From contig JAUIRK010000969.1 of the NCBI GenBank assembly GCA_030549495.1, positions 124,001 through 188,000 on the forward strand: DNA of 64,000 nt, in the 5' to 3' direction. Shown in pieces: positions 34,834 through 46,800 of the stretch. The position numbers were made by a program, and so were the translations under genes. Within the stretch, counting starts at the first letter, position 1. Each line of letters begins with the position of its first letter. Origin of the DNA: Nectonema munidae. Its lineage: Eukaryota; Nematomorpha; Nectonematoida; Nectonematidae. The notes beneath the pieces are model-generated. The model was given only the letters and a program-made list of their open reading frames with translations. It was not told where the DNA came from and made no database searches.

Positions 34834-37329
34834 CATCATCATCATCATCCATTCGCCCTTCCGGGCATGGCCGTTTTCCCAGCTAACCAGGGTTGACCAT
34901 TTGTTTGCAGCTTCTTTTCCATGTTTTTCTACATTGAGCATCTTCCGCTTTTACTTTTCTTTTGGCCATGTTTTCTACTACTGCTTTCATCCAAGTCTTC
35001 TTGGGGCGTCCCCTCTTCGCCTTTCCTTCAAACACTTCATTTTTGATACTTTTAGTCAATCTGACATGGTCCATTCTTTCCAAATGCCCGAACCATCTCA
35101 GTCTGTTTTCTTCCATGTACTCTTCTATGCAAATCATTCCCATCTTTCGCCTTAGGTAATCATTGGTAAGCCTGTCTTTTAGAGTTTTTCCATTCATCAT
35201 CCGTATCATTTTCATCTCAGTACTCATCATTCTTTTTGTATCGGCTTTTTTAAGAACCCAGCATTCGCTTCCATAGCACATCGCACTTCTTACATATACC
35301 TGATAGAGTCTGGTTTTCAGCTTCAACGAGAGGATTTTTCCACAAAGAAGACCCGAAATTTCCTTGAACTTCGTCCACCCACATCGAATCCTGGCTGTCA
35401 CAGATTTGGAAGAATCTCCAGAATCATCAAGCATGTCTCCCAAATAACAGAAACTCTGCACAACATCCACCTCATCCGTGCCTAACTTCACATTCTTTTC
35501 CATTTTTTCAAGTTTATCTGCTTCTAATTGACATCTTCGGCAGACAAAACTTTTCACGTTTTGCAAAGAGCCCTTGATTGTAGTGCATCTCTTATGCACC
35601 CACTTCTCACATTTGAAGCATTGTATTGCATTACGAACAACTCTTTCCCCACAACAAGAGCAAGGATCAACGTTGCTGATGGCATTTCTCAACATATTTT
35701 TCGTCTTAAAAATCATAACTTTGGTTTTGCTTACGTTGATCTTCAAGCCTTTGTCTTCTAGAACCTTTTTCCATGCCACGTACTTGTCACTCAAATCATT
35801 CAAGGTATTTGCAGCTAAAACCAGATCATCAGCGTATAAAAATTCTCTGTGATTTTTAACAATCGTATCAGAAATCGCATCCATTACAATAACAAACAAT
35901 AAGGGGCTCAACACCGAGCCTTGATGAACGCCGACCCCTGTTGAAAACCATTCTGATATTTTTCCATCTACTCTAACAGCAGTTTTGGCATAGTTATACA
36001 TTTCAATAACAGCTCTCACTTCATACTCCAAAACGCCCTTTTGTCTAAGAGCCCAAAAAATGACATCTCTTTGGACGCAGTCAAAAGCTTTTTCGAGATC
36101 GATAAATAAGAGGAAAAGATCTTTTCCAACTTTCATATGTTTCTCTATTAATTGTCGAACAATAAATACGGCGTCTATTGTGCTCTTGTTTGGCATAAAA
36201 CCCATCTGCATTTCATCTATTCTAACACGTTGACGAATTCTTTTTTCAAAAACTCTCTCTACAATTTTCATAGGGTGTTCAAGCAGTTTTATACTTCTAT
36301 AGTTTGAGCAATCTTTTACATCACCTTTACCTTTATAAAGTGGCACTAAAATACTCTTTCGCCAACCTTCGGGCATGTTTTCTCCGTACATCATTCGGTT
36401 CCCTATGTCTGCAAGTTTATCTTCCAGTCCACTTAACTTTAAAACTTCAATTGAAACATCACTATGTCCACTGCTTTTCCCACTTTTCATTGACATGATG
36501 GCGTCTTCGACTTCTTTTCTCGATATTATGTTCGCAGGACCTTCATTTAACTTCATAACTAAATTACTTTCAATTGTGTTTTTTCGGTTCAACAGATTTG
36601 AAAAATAGTCCTTCCATACTTTGAGTTTGGCGACCGTTGTTGAATGTAATGTACCTTCATTATCTCTTATGCATGCACTACCAATTATATCCTGTTTCTT
36701 TCTAGATTCAGTTTTTGCCATTCGGAATATATTCCTCATCTTCACTTCTTCCTTCAGATTTTCAATCCGTACTATTTCGTTTTCAACTTCATCATTCATC
36801 GCGTTGGCTATTACTCTTTTAGCGTTTTTCTTATAATGTACATATTCTTTTCTGGACTCTTCACCCCTGTCTTTTCTCCATATCTTATACTTTTCTTTCT
36901 TTGTTTTGATTGCAAGTTTAACTGTATCAAGGTTCCACCACCAGCTGCTTTTTCTACTTACTGATTTTGAAACGCCACAAACATTCTTTGCCACTTTTGA
37001 TAAATCCTTCATTATTTCATCCCATTTTTTCTCTTTATCAATTTTACAAGCTATCTCAGTTTTCAGTTTATCTTTCACTGATTGAAATTTAAGATTCCAA
37101 GTCTTTACCTTTGTTCTTTTTATTGTTTTCTCTTTGGATTTGCATGTTTTGAACAACATGTCTATGATAAGAAGTTTATGCTGTGTTAGCACTTCTTCTC
37201 CTGGTATGACTTTGACATTTTTCACTTTTTTATGTTTATTATACAAAATGTAATCGGTAACTGTTCTATTGTTCCCAGATTCATAAGTTATAAGCTTTTC
37301 ATCATCTTTTTTGAACCATGTATTGATGA
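34834..37329 (-). mobile_element. RTE-like LINE, 5'-truncated, open frame intact, with 12-bp target duplication
   Basis: Inserted into the older LINE between two copies of ATTTTGAACTCT (34,822-34,833 and 37,330-37,341). On the minus strand the frame is open from the truncation point to the stop at 34,883, about 815 codons. It begins inside the endonuclease C-terminus (NTWFKKDDEKLITYESG), followed by a linker, an RT with LFIDLEKAFDCV, GVHQGSVLSPLLF and FLYADDLVL, a PHD finger, and a C-terminal region with RLRWFGHLERMD and KRGRPKKTW. Its 3' end is a short (GAT)n tail, as is usual in RTE elements. The uninterrupted frame and perfect duplication suggest a recent insertion. It lacks most of its endonuclease and its 5' end. 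Confidence 0.85.
34883..37246 (-). CDS. RTE-like LINE polyprotein, partial (reverse transcriptase with PHD finger)
   Basis: A 787-codon frame from its first ATG; upstream codons back to 37,329 are open too, so this ATG is probably internal. Domain order: end of the endonuclease (about 1-35), Lys/Glu-rich connector (35-230), RT (230-500, with the intact YADD box), PHD-type finger with C4HC3 spacing at 35,531-35,662 (CSCC, then CFKCEKWVHKRC, then CRRC), and a C-terminal region with HLERM and a basic GRPKKTW motif. Enzymes of this kind copy element RNA at a nicked target. This copy looks RT-competent by motif but endonuclease-deficient. Whether it is transcribed is unknown. Confidence 0.8.
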   Translation of the reverse strand: MYNKHKKVKNVKVIPGEEVLTQHKLLIIDMLFKTCKSKEKTIKRTKVKTWNLKFQSVKDKLKTEIACKIDKEKKWDEIMKDLSKVAKNVCGVSKSVSRKSSWWWNLDTVKLAIKTKKEKYKIWRKDRGEESRKEYVHYKKNAKRVIANAMNDEVENEIVRIENLKEEVKMRNIFRMAKTESRKKQDIIGSACIRDNEGTLHSTTVAKLKVWKDYFSNLLNRKNTIESNLVMKLNEGPANIISRKEVEDAIMSMKSGKSSGHSDVSIEVLKLSGLEDKLADIGNRMMYGENMPEGWRKSILVPLYKGKGDVKDCSNYRSIKLLEHPMKIVERVFEKRIRQRVRIDEMQMGFMPNKSTIDAVFIVRQLIEKHMKVGKDLFLLFIDLEKAFDCVQRDVIFWALRQKGVLEYEVRAVIEMYNYAKTAVRVDGKISEWFSTGVGVHQGSVLSPLLFVIVMDAISDTIVKNHREFLYADDLVLAANTLNDLSDKYVAWKKVLEDKGLKINVSKTKVMIFKTKNMLRNAISNVDPCSCCGERVVRNAIQCFKCEKWVHKRCTTIKGSLQNVKSFVCRRCQLEADKLEKMEKNVKLGTDEVDVVQSFCYLGDMLDDSGDSSKSVTARIRCGWTKFKEISGLLCGKILSLKLKTRLYQVYVRSAMCYGSECWVLKKADTKRMMSTEMKMIRMMNGKTLKDRLTNDYLRRKMGMICIEEYMEENRLRWFGHLERMDHVRLTKSIKNEVFEGKAKRGRPKKTWMKAVVENMAKRKVKAEDAQCRKTWKRSCKQMVNPG

Positions 37330-39250
37330 ATTTTGAACTCTGAAGGAATTAATTTCTTTCCAAATCAATTTGCTATTAGATCGATTTTTTCCATGAAATT
37401 GCGATAAAACGTTTGTTTTGCGATCCAATAGATAGAAAGTTTCCACAAGATTCAGTGATAGAAAGAGAAGGGCTAAAAACATTCTTCCAAGTTTCATGTC
37501 TTAGAATTGAATATAAATCAATAGAAGTTTTGAAGAAATTAGTATTGAGGAAACCTTTGTATTCTACTGAGATGAAAATTGGTAAATGATCAGATAACGA
37601 AGAGAAAATAGTACCAGAATGATGATGGTATTTTAAACATGTATAAATAAAAGTATTATCAAGCTGAGTCTTAGATGTAGGTCGTCTAATACAGTTTATC
37701 ATTGGGAAATCAGTACGAAGTCAAGAGAATTATTAATAAAATGAGATGTTGAGATTTGTGGGGATTTAAGAAATTCCTGTTAAAGCCACCCAAAATAATA
37801 TTAGTTTTATTCTTTTTAACTAAATCCAAAAAATTATTAAAGTCTTCAATGAGAATCAAATAATCCTTAGTCGTGTAAAGTGCATATCTGTATATATTAT
37901 GTATGTTTATGCTTACATTTTTTTGATCATCAAAGATTTTAATTGTGAAAAAATCAAAATTTCTGTTAGTTGTATTTAAATACTGAATTTCATAGCTTAC
38001 ACTCTTATGTACAAGAAATCCTACGCCTCTGTGTCTTGAGGTTTGGGATGGCAACCAAATAAATGAATAATCTTGAAAAATGAAACTACTTTTTTTCTGA
38101 ATCAGTTGGAAGCCATGTCTCTTGCAAAGCAATAACTTGAAAAAATTGATCCTTATGAGAATTTAAGAAATTCAACAAGCAAGAAAACATGTCATATTTT
38201 GCCTTAAAAGATTGTATGTTAATAGAAAGAATGTTAAGATCTGATAAGTCTTCGTCAAAATTTTCAGAGTTATAGCTTCTACTTTTTATTTCATGAAAAG
38301 AATCTATGTATTTATTTAATTGATCTCTATGGGATGAGTTAACTTCAAGGGTATCCTTCATGTTACTGTCCATTAACTGCCTGATGATAATTTTCATATT
38401 CCCGAGTCTTGATTTTTTCACAAATCCTAATGAATGAAGAAAAATCTTTATTATGAAACTGTGTGTTACAGCTGTCACTTTTACATTTCACGCATTTTAG
38501 TTTATTCATAGTTGTACACTTATCAAATGTATGTTCATGTGATGAGCACATCCGACATTTAATCTGTTTATTTCAATCCAAGGTTGAATGACTATAATCT
38601 ATACAGTTTAGGCAGTATTTCACTTTGGGAAGGAATATAATTTTGAAAACTTTGGGAAGGAAATATTTATCTTTTAACGAAATTATTAAATTAAAACAAT
38701 CAATTTTGGATTTCGAATCAAACTTGGCAACTTTTTCAATTGCGTCTAACGGAGGATTATTTTTGAGACATGTATGTTTTCCAAAATTATCTGTATTGAG
38801 AAAACTAGGTTTATTCCTTAATATTAACCTGGGAATTTTCTTTTCTTTGAAAAAAACTTTATTTTCAACTTTTTTAGAGTTCAGATCATTCAAGGCGTTA
38901 TTTAACTCAATGCCATTCTCAAAATTAACATAAATTTTATCTTTATGAAGTTTGCTACTTATAATATTTGAATCTTGAAGATTTTTATGTAAATATGTAA
39001 ATCTATCAAAGGTTTTATTTGAAATCTTTTCTGTTTGCTCTTCATCTAATTTGAGAATCAACGTATTACGTTTTTCTTGGGTATTATTAACAGAATCTTT
39101 TTATACATAGAGCTACAGGAAAATTTTTAATATTTATATTTCTTTCAACGGCTTGAGAATAACTTTTCTCCTTCGTTTCAATTATTAATTTTTCATTAAA
39201 GTCAGAGAAATTGTTACACCTATCAATAATCTCATCAAGTTTAACCTTTA

Positions 39251-40884
39251 TATCATGATACAATATATTGATTATGTTTAATTATGAAAATATAAATATT
39301 AGGGAAAAAATTAATTAATAGAAAGTTTGATAATACAAGATGTACTTTTCTAAGACTTTTTTTCTAATAGAGTATCAAAATTTGGGCAATTTTTTCAGTG
39401 GAAAATACTTTGTAGTAGCCATTTTTTCATGAGAGGAAAAAGTTACAAAAAAAAATCCAAAAAAAATTTCATAGAGTTTGTTTAATACGCATTTCTTATA
39501 TATGATGTAGTTAATAAATATAGCATTTAAAATGCAGATTAGACTAATGTATTTTTAACGATAACATTTTTAAACATATCAGATAAAAGTAAATTTACCT
39601 TTTAAGAAATCAAATAAAAATTCATGAATGCAGGGAAGGAAATATAATCCTAGTAGCAAAAATTATCAAAATTAGTATAACTAAGTATAACCAAATATCG
39701 AAATTGAAGAGAGACACGATCTACTACAGCGCTTCCTAAATTTTTCAGACGGGGAACCTTTATGGTTCAGAAATATTTTGTAGAATCCTGGATTCTGATA
39801 CAATGGTCGTCGTAAATTAATAAATTTTTATTTATTTCATGATTGTTTCGTAAGTTCAATACTTTATAAGCTATGAACCGATCCTTGAAATTCTTTGATT
39901 AGGTGTTATATAAAGAGATGCTTCAGCATCAGCATTAAAATTAAATCAAGCGATTGAAGGTGATTCTTTTTTCTAACATAAGAAAAGCTGTGACTCCTAA
40001 ATGAAAAATGAAATCAGTGTGGAAAACACTCAACTGCTATCTCGCTTCTTCAGCATAGAAAATGCCTCCGAAGCTTTGTCAAGCAATCGATATAGATTGA
40101 CATAATTAGGTCAGCAAGTGGCCACTACATTATAAATTATATCTACAATATGAATATGATATAATGCAACAAAAATATAAAGCATTAGCAATATAGTCTT
40201 TGTGCAAACTAATGCCCAGTGTTACGTTTATGCAACAGTCAAAATTAAATCACATGGGATGGATGTTATTTAGCGCAGGCATATATTGATAATTTAGCTT
40301 GACATCAGCAATACATGAGCTAAATTGAAATGAAAATATTATGCTATTCACTTAGAAAAATATTTAGATATGAAAAAGAAAAATTCAAAATAAAATAAGG
40401 CTAATTTTCATATTTAAATTTCATGCATACGTTCGATACTTTAAATTTTTTTGTTAAAAAGTAAGTTAAAACTTTGGGTTGCGTTTTGGCAAAAGCGGCA
40501 AAATTCACAGACTCTTGCTTATATTTCCTCGTAACCAAAAATTTAATGTTCTTTTAATTAGATACAGCGTAAATATTTACATACGATACATTTTAAATTT
40601 ACAATTCAATCAAAATATGAATCTCTTTCATGAAATTTTATATTTTAGCACAAAGAAGAATAAACCACTTAGAGCACATAGATACGTTTCTTATAAGAAA
40701 GAAAACAAAACTGTCTCTCCTTTCATATGTATGAAACCACATAGAGACAAATAAATTTAGGAAACACATGTATGAAATAAACATGTTGCAGCTAAATGAA
40801 TTTAAATAACCCTTTTTAATGGCTCTATCAAAAAATTAAACTGCCCACTTTTGGGGTTTCAGCTCGACCTTGAAAATGACTGGG
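39251..40884. other. Intergenic; hAT-type terminus near 39,725
   Basis: CAGCGCTTCCTAAATTTTTC with GGGGAACC at about 39,727-39,765 resembles the end of hAT non-autonomous elements. No partner end was found. The remainder is AT-rich; the open frame 40,479-40,754 shows no motif. This stretch should contain the SVOP 3' untranslated region, but no clear poly(A) signal stands out. Confidence 0.35.
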
Positions 40885-43800
40885 TTAAATGAAAGAAGAA
40901 GAAAATACTTTTAATTCTCTTCCCTTTGTTTCAATCGGTAAGAAAAAGGCTGAGCAGGCAGCGATGATGCAGGTGAGTGCGTATGTGTTGATCACCAGAG
41001 TGGAGGATTCTTCAAAAAGCACCTAGAGGCAGAAGAGATTGAAAATTTCAGAGGCATGAGGGGAAAAAGGATTCAACATTCAAACACATACTTCAGCTAT
41101 GAAGGGAGTGATGAGAGCGCCAAAGCGAGACATCATGCTGGATGAGCCCAGTCCAATCGATCTTATGATTGTAGGATACACCTGTAGAAAAAAAGATAAA
41201 CACACTATTTATTTGGGCTAAAAACATCTAAGCTTGCAAATCTGACACTAATTCAAAACTTAGCAAGCATTCATCTAAATTTAAGATGAACAAAGTATAA
41301 GTATGTTTTTGTATTTACAAAATAAACTTATCAAAGTTCTTGAAGAATAAAAGTCAAAAAATAAGGCATAACATTATTAATACGAATTTTTGCAAACAAT
41401 TAAAGCGCATCAACTTTCCACGGCCCCCACTGAAAAATAGGCCCTCAGTTATTGAAAAAACGCATTATGTAATCGGGTTAATATATCATCGTTTTTGTAA
41501 TGCTACTCGTGTCATCAGCATCTATTCGTTCAATAATATTACGTATGTTTGCAGAATGAATAGATATCGCAGTCGTTTGGAAAAGTTCAAAGCTAAAAAA
41601 CAAGAGAAAGTACATTTACAAAAGGTATTAGCTAGCACTGAAAAAATAACAGACTTGCCTATGCAACAAATACCCGATGAACAACCTTGCAGAAAACAGT
41701 CGTGAGACCTCAGTTAATGACAAAGACTTGGAAGAAGCTAATGCCAGCACAACTACCCAAGTTACCGTAAATGCTATGGGTTCTGCGTCAAATGCAGGGT
41801 CAGCAGTGTTGTTTTCAAATGATGTAGCACTGTGGGCAATCACATAAGGTTTGCTACAACGTTTTTGTCTAAGAGGAGTAATGGAATGTCAACACATTGA
41901 CGTTGACTTCACTGCTGATTTGCTACAGAGCTACAGAGCCAGGCCCTGCGTTCCCATAATCCGCCCCTGTTTTTATACAGCATTTGCATTCAGTATTTTA
42001 TATTTTTTCCACTTCTTTTTTAATTGTCTATAAAAATTTGTCTCAAATATTCAAAATAATTATTTTTAAATCTTTTTTATATCTTATATTTTCAACTAAA
42101 ATTTTCTATTAAAATTGACTCTTTTGGAGGTTTTAATAAAAAAATTATTTAGACCTTCTAGTGTTAAGAAATAATTCTTTTAAAAACTCGGCTTGATTTG
42201 GAGTGAAACCAGAGTCTCCATTGGTGTCGCGTTAGTGTAGTGGTGTAGCCCTCTGGACGTGATATTCACAGAACTTCTCTTCGACTCCCCTTCAAGACGA
42301 GTTTTTAAAGGAATAATTTGTTAATAAACATTTAGTGTAATGAATTATATATCATTAGTTAAAAGTACCTTCGTGAATAACTTAGCAAAAACTAGCACAA
42401 CGTAAATTCATTAATTTAGTGTATTTGTAATGGATAGTCAAAAATAAATTCTCTTCAACAATAAAAATAAGCACAAAATAAGAATAGACATAAAAGAGAA
42501 AAGCCAGGAAAGACAAAACGAAGAAATGAAAAAATATATAAACGACAGTAACACACAAAACAAATGGGAACAGACAGCATATGGAATTACTGTTACGGTC
42601 CGTTATGTGAATGAATGACTTTGAATTTGATTATGGCATCTAGTCTAATAGAGATTGCTTTAGTCTTCTTGGAGAGAATAAAAAATTGGAACAAGTGTAG
42701 TAAAGTAATATAGGTCACTGTAAAAAAACTAGTCATTTTATGAAAAATACATATTTCTTTAAGGGTTTAGTCGCTTTCGCAAAAAGGCTGTTACATTATA
42801 ATATCATGTTAGAAAAATTGTGAATCATATTTAAAAATATAAATAATGGCAATAAACATCCAAACCGATCGTTGTTAAGCTGAAATTGATGTAAGTGCTT
42901 GCTTTTTGCAGACAAATCTATCACGGGCCAGAATTTAGTTAATGAAAATTTAGTACCAATTAATCTGGAACAATTTTTGATTTAGTCATGTTCATGTTCG
43001 TGAAAAAAACTTCCCGTGTAAATAGAAGATATTTTGGATATTTATTGTCAATATCCAAAGTTGATATTTATAAAATGTAAAATTATCTACTTCTATAAAT
43101 TTTTTGAGTGCTATTTCTTATTTCTTTTATAATTTTACATGTAGCTATTCAAGAGTATTATCAAGAATCAATAATTAGGATACATTTTCTCTTTGTATAA
43201 TTAAATTCCTGATATAAACCTTACTCGTGAAAAATTGAATAAAATGGAGAAAAAACATAATAATAATAATAATGGAATCGTTTAAGATAGGTAGGCTTAT
43301 ATAACAAATTCATGAAAAACGTATTGGTTACAAGTATGGTAGGAACAATTTTAATGTAAAGAAAATATAAGATAAAACCTTAGACATTTGCTAATGGGTT
43401 CTAGGAGAAAAACTACCATACGACAAAAACTGCCACTTTACGAAAAGTGTAGAGTCGTATACCGATTATATCAGCATCTATAAGTAACGCTTTCATCAAT
43501 ACGTTACGGTGTAAGTGCGTCGTAGCATGACGTTGTGAATGAGTGCAGTGTATAAAATCAAAGTATATAAAATTTGATAATCTGTAGATCCTTTATTCAT
43601 TCAAAAAGAGATACAGACTATTTTTAGAATATTTTTTGAATCGGAATACAGTGTCACTCTGAAATACGACCCCTCTACAATACGACTTCATTTATACACA
43701 TAAATAATATTTACATTAATTAGACCCCTTTAAACGACTTGCCTAAACCCTATGACATGACAATGTTGATGTATTTCGTATAGCGAATACATGTTTTTTA

Positions 43801-46800
43801 TATTTTATATCTCATACTAATGAATTTTTTTTAATATTAATTAAAATTTGTATTATTTTCATTTTTAAATTTTTTTAATTTCAATAGGATTGAGTTTTAC
43901 GTTAACTTCATGTATATTTAATCAAATTATGTTTTATTGATAAAAAAATAAACAAGTTATAATACTATCATTACGTTATCAAAAAAAGCATAGTTTTTGA
44001 AACCCCTTTGTAACGACTTCCTCTCAAATAAGGCTTTTTAAAGGTGGCTGGATGATGAGTCGTATTTGATAGGGTTTACTGTATTATCATACCTATAAAA
44101 TTTATAAAAGAATTAAAAATATATTCGAATTTTCAAAAGATATTACCTGCACGTTTTTCGAGCTAACATCAGTACAAATATATGTTGAAGTAGAATGAGT
44201 TTTTCTTTTCAAAAATTATTCCAATCCTCGATGATACATTTTGTGTGTATTTAAAACTCACTGTATATATGTACTGAAGCTTAGAAAATAATTATGTGAA
44301 TCTTCCAACTAAATATTGAGAACGCGAATAGAATCACAATAACATCTAGTTCCCATTACAACGTACTTATGTTAAACACGGGTGTACAGTATACACGCTT
44401 CTTGAGCATGTAGCAAGTAGCTACTTCGTTACTTGTTATGCGGTACGAGCAGCAACCAGTTATTTCCTTAAAATAGCAGCTAATGTGTCTTCGCAGTTTT
44501 TCTCTGGCTACCGGCTAATGAATTCAACTCTTCCAACCACCCACATTAATATCTCTTATTTCAGTAAAGGAGTATACATATGATGAATCTAAAAGGATAC
44601 GTGATTAATCGTAACAATAGATTTTTTATTTACACAACTAATGCAGAAGGCATTTAAAAGGGATTAGCTCTAAAAATTTTTGTAAAATACGAGAAAGTCT
44701 TAAGTGGATAAAGCATGTTGAAAATGAAAGATTAGAAGCAATATGAACATTCAAAAAGTTACCTCGGGTGTGTAAACATATGTTGCTTGGAATGCGCCAG
44801 ATATAAAAATTCTTGCCAAAAAAATCATTGACAACACCCAAACACTAAAAAAAATAGCAAGAATTACGGTGAATAAATGAAAAGTAGTAGAAAGGAATTT
44901 TATGATTCATATAAGAAATAGATTATGATCGAGGTTATTTTTTTACAAATATACTATACAAAAAATTTTGGAACTTTGCAGGAAAGATTTGGTTAAATTA
45001 ATTGTGGTGTAATAATTTCCATACTACTTTTGGGCAATACAGATGTTGTAACTTTTTTTATGTAATTTTCCTTTTTAGAAATTAAAAAAATCATTTAGAT
45101 TAGAAAAGTGCATATTAAACCAAATTTCTATGCAAAATATTAAAAATGAAGGATTGATAGAAATCTTTTAGAGTAAATACAATCAAAAAATCCTCACCCG
45201 CTCATAAATGAGTGTCCCTGTAAGATACGTGTGCAATTGAGTGTTAACGTTAAAATCTTTAAACAAGGTAAATGTTAAACTGTGCAATAGCGATACTCTT
45301 TGCTGTAAAATCGTGCAATTTCCAATATGGGAAGTATTGAGCCCACATATAAGGTATAGAATATAGATAGATAATATGCAATTGATTGTTTAAATTGTAA
45401 ATATGAAACTTTTTTTGGCTCTTGTATTCTATACCCCATTATTTTAAAGTTATTTTAGTTTATTTATAATTTTGAATATATTTCACATTAAACTTAGCAC
45501 AATCACTATAACTGAAACACTTTAAAAAAATTGGTACATATTTTGTTTTTTTGGAAAACTTTTTATCTCCACTGTAATGGAAAAGTGTTGAGAAATAGTC
45601 ATTCTAATAATATCGCAATTGATTATAAATAATGGGTAAGATATACATTTATTTCAAATATAGGATCTTATCTTTTACAGCATATAAAGTAGATCTTTCT
45701 CAAATTTATTTATCTCTATGCTAAAATGAAGAGGTGTGTTTTATCTAGCAATTTCGTATTATTCATTCTCCTCCAATTTCAGTCTCTAATATTGCAGGAA
45801 TCCGAAAATTGATATCTTCGAAGAACCGCATGTATCAGGAAGCTGACTGTACTATAATGACGTGAGCACTTAACTTATATTTACTAAAATTTGTTTATTG
45901 ATGAATCTTACTTTTAATAACATGTATTATGTTCTTGATAGGGATGTATCAGATGTCAAAATTTTGAAACCGCGGATGCGTTTGCGGATATCAAAGTTGA
46001 CATCCTAGAGGATGCGGGTGTTATAATTACTTTTTTAAGCGAATGCGGATTGAAATCCAACATTTTTTAGGTTGATTGAAAGTCGAATTTTTCTTTTTAG
46101 TCAGAAATCAGATTCAATTTTCTGATATATTTATTTATTTTGAAAAGTATTATCAATAATCTTTAATTTTAATGTCTTTAAATAAATAACATTATATAAA
46201 AATATAATAATCTTTAAACAAATTGTCAAACAACTTGCTATGACAAACCATAGAAAAATGATTCTTTCGAACGGTGCGCCGCTGATAATTCCAGTCCCAA
46301 TAGCCAGGTTGCCACTCTACAACAGTAAAAGTTTATCCATTTTTATATTTCTTGCAATATAATCATATTTAACCAGGAAAAAATTAAATTTAGATTTTAT
46401 ATACAAAAAGGAAGAGAATACATAGAATTTATTTTTTATACAATGAAAGGAACTTACAGACATATTGCTTATTGTACACACATTTTTTCAGAAAAAAGAC
46501 TTTTGTATTTTTTATTTGTAAAGCTTCCAAAATAGTCTCATGATCAATAGTTTTGCCAATTTCATTTTCTAAAGTTAACTCTTAGAATATACGGAAAAGA
46601 CTCAAACTATTAACTCGCAAATATTACTTCAACGAGGTCCTTTGAGGTGCGGGCCCGAATTAGAAAAAAATTCGCTCAAATAGGCTTAAAATCAGCTATA
46701 CTTGCAAATATTTTAAATGAATAAATATGATTATTCTTTATACTAATTTGGGCAAATTTTTAGAATAAGCTAAATAATTGGCTGAGTGTGACTGTGTAAG

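Larger units (their letters stand above)
30100..39250 (-). mobile_element. Non-LTR retrotransposon (Jockey/CR1-like), two ORFs, split by two later insertions
   Basis: Minus strand, 5' end near 39,250. ORF1 pieces (39,243-38,363) end in a CCHC knuckle, CRMCSSHEHTFDKC. ORF2 starts with an APE-type endonuclease (38,478-37,376: LSINIQSFKAKYD, ALQETWLP, SDHLPIFI) and continues in the RT (34,830-33,506: LQNYRPVSVVLVISK, GVFLDLKSAFDSI, MGVPQGSVLGPLLF). The catalytic box reads AYAEDI where YADD is expected. An RTE-like LINE (34,834-37,329) and a Tigger (30,434-33,218) sit inside it. Beyond the Tigger the ORF2 frame resumes and ends at 30,278. Several frame breaks. The 3' end is approximate. Confidence 0.7.

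Noticed and set aside
34901-36836. Several plus-strand open frames of 60-90 codons
   Set aside because: Antisense shadows of the RTE-like LINE frame.
41340-41554. N-terminal part of the open frame 41,340-41,705 as part of a protein
   Set aside because: Only the part from about 41,555 resembles a transposase; the upstream codons show nothing.
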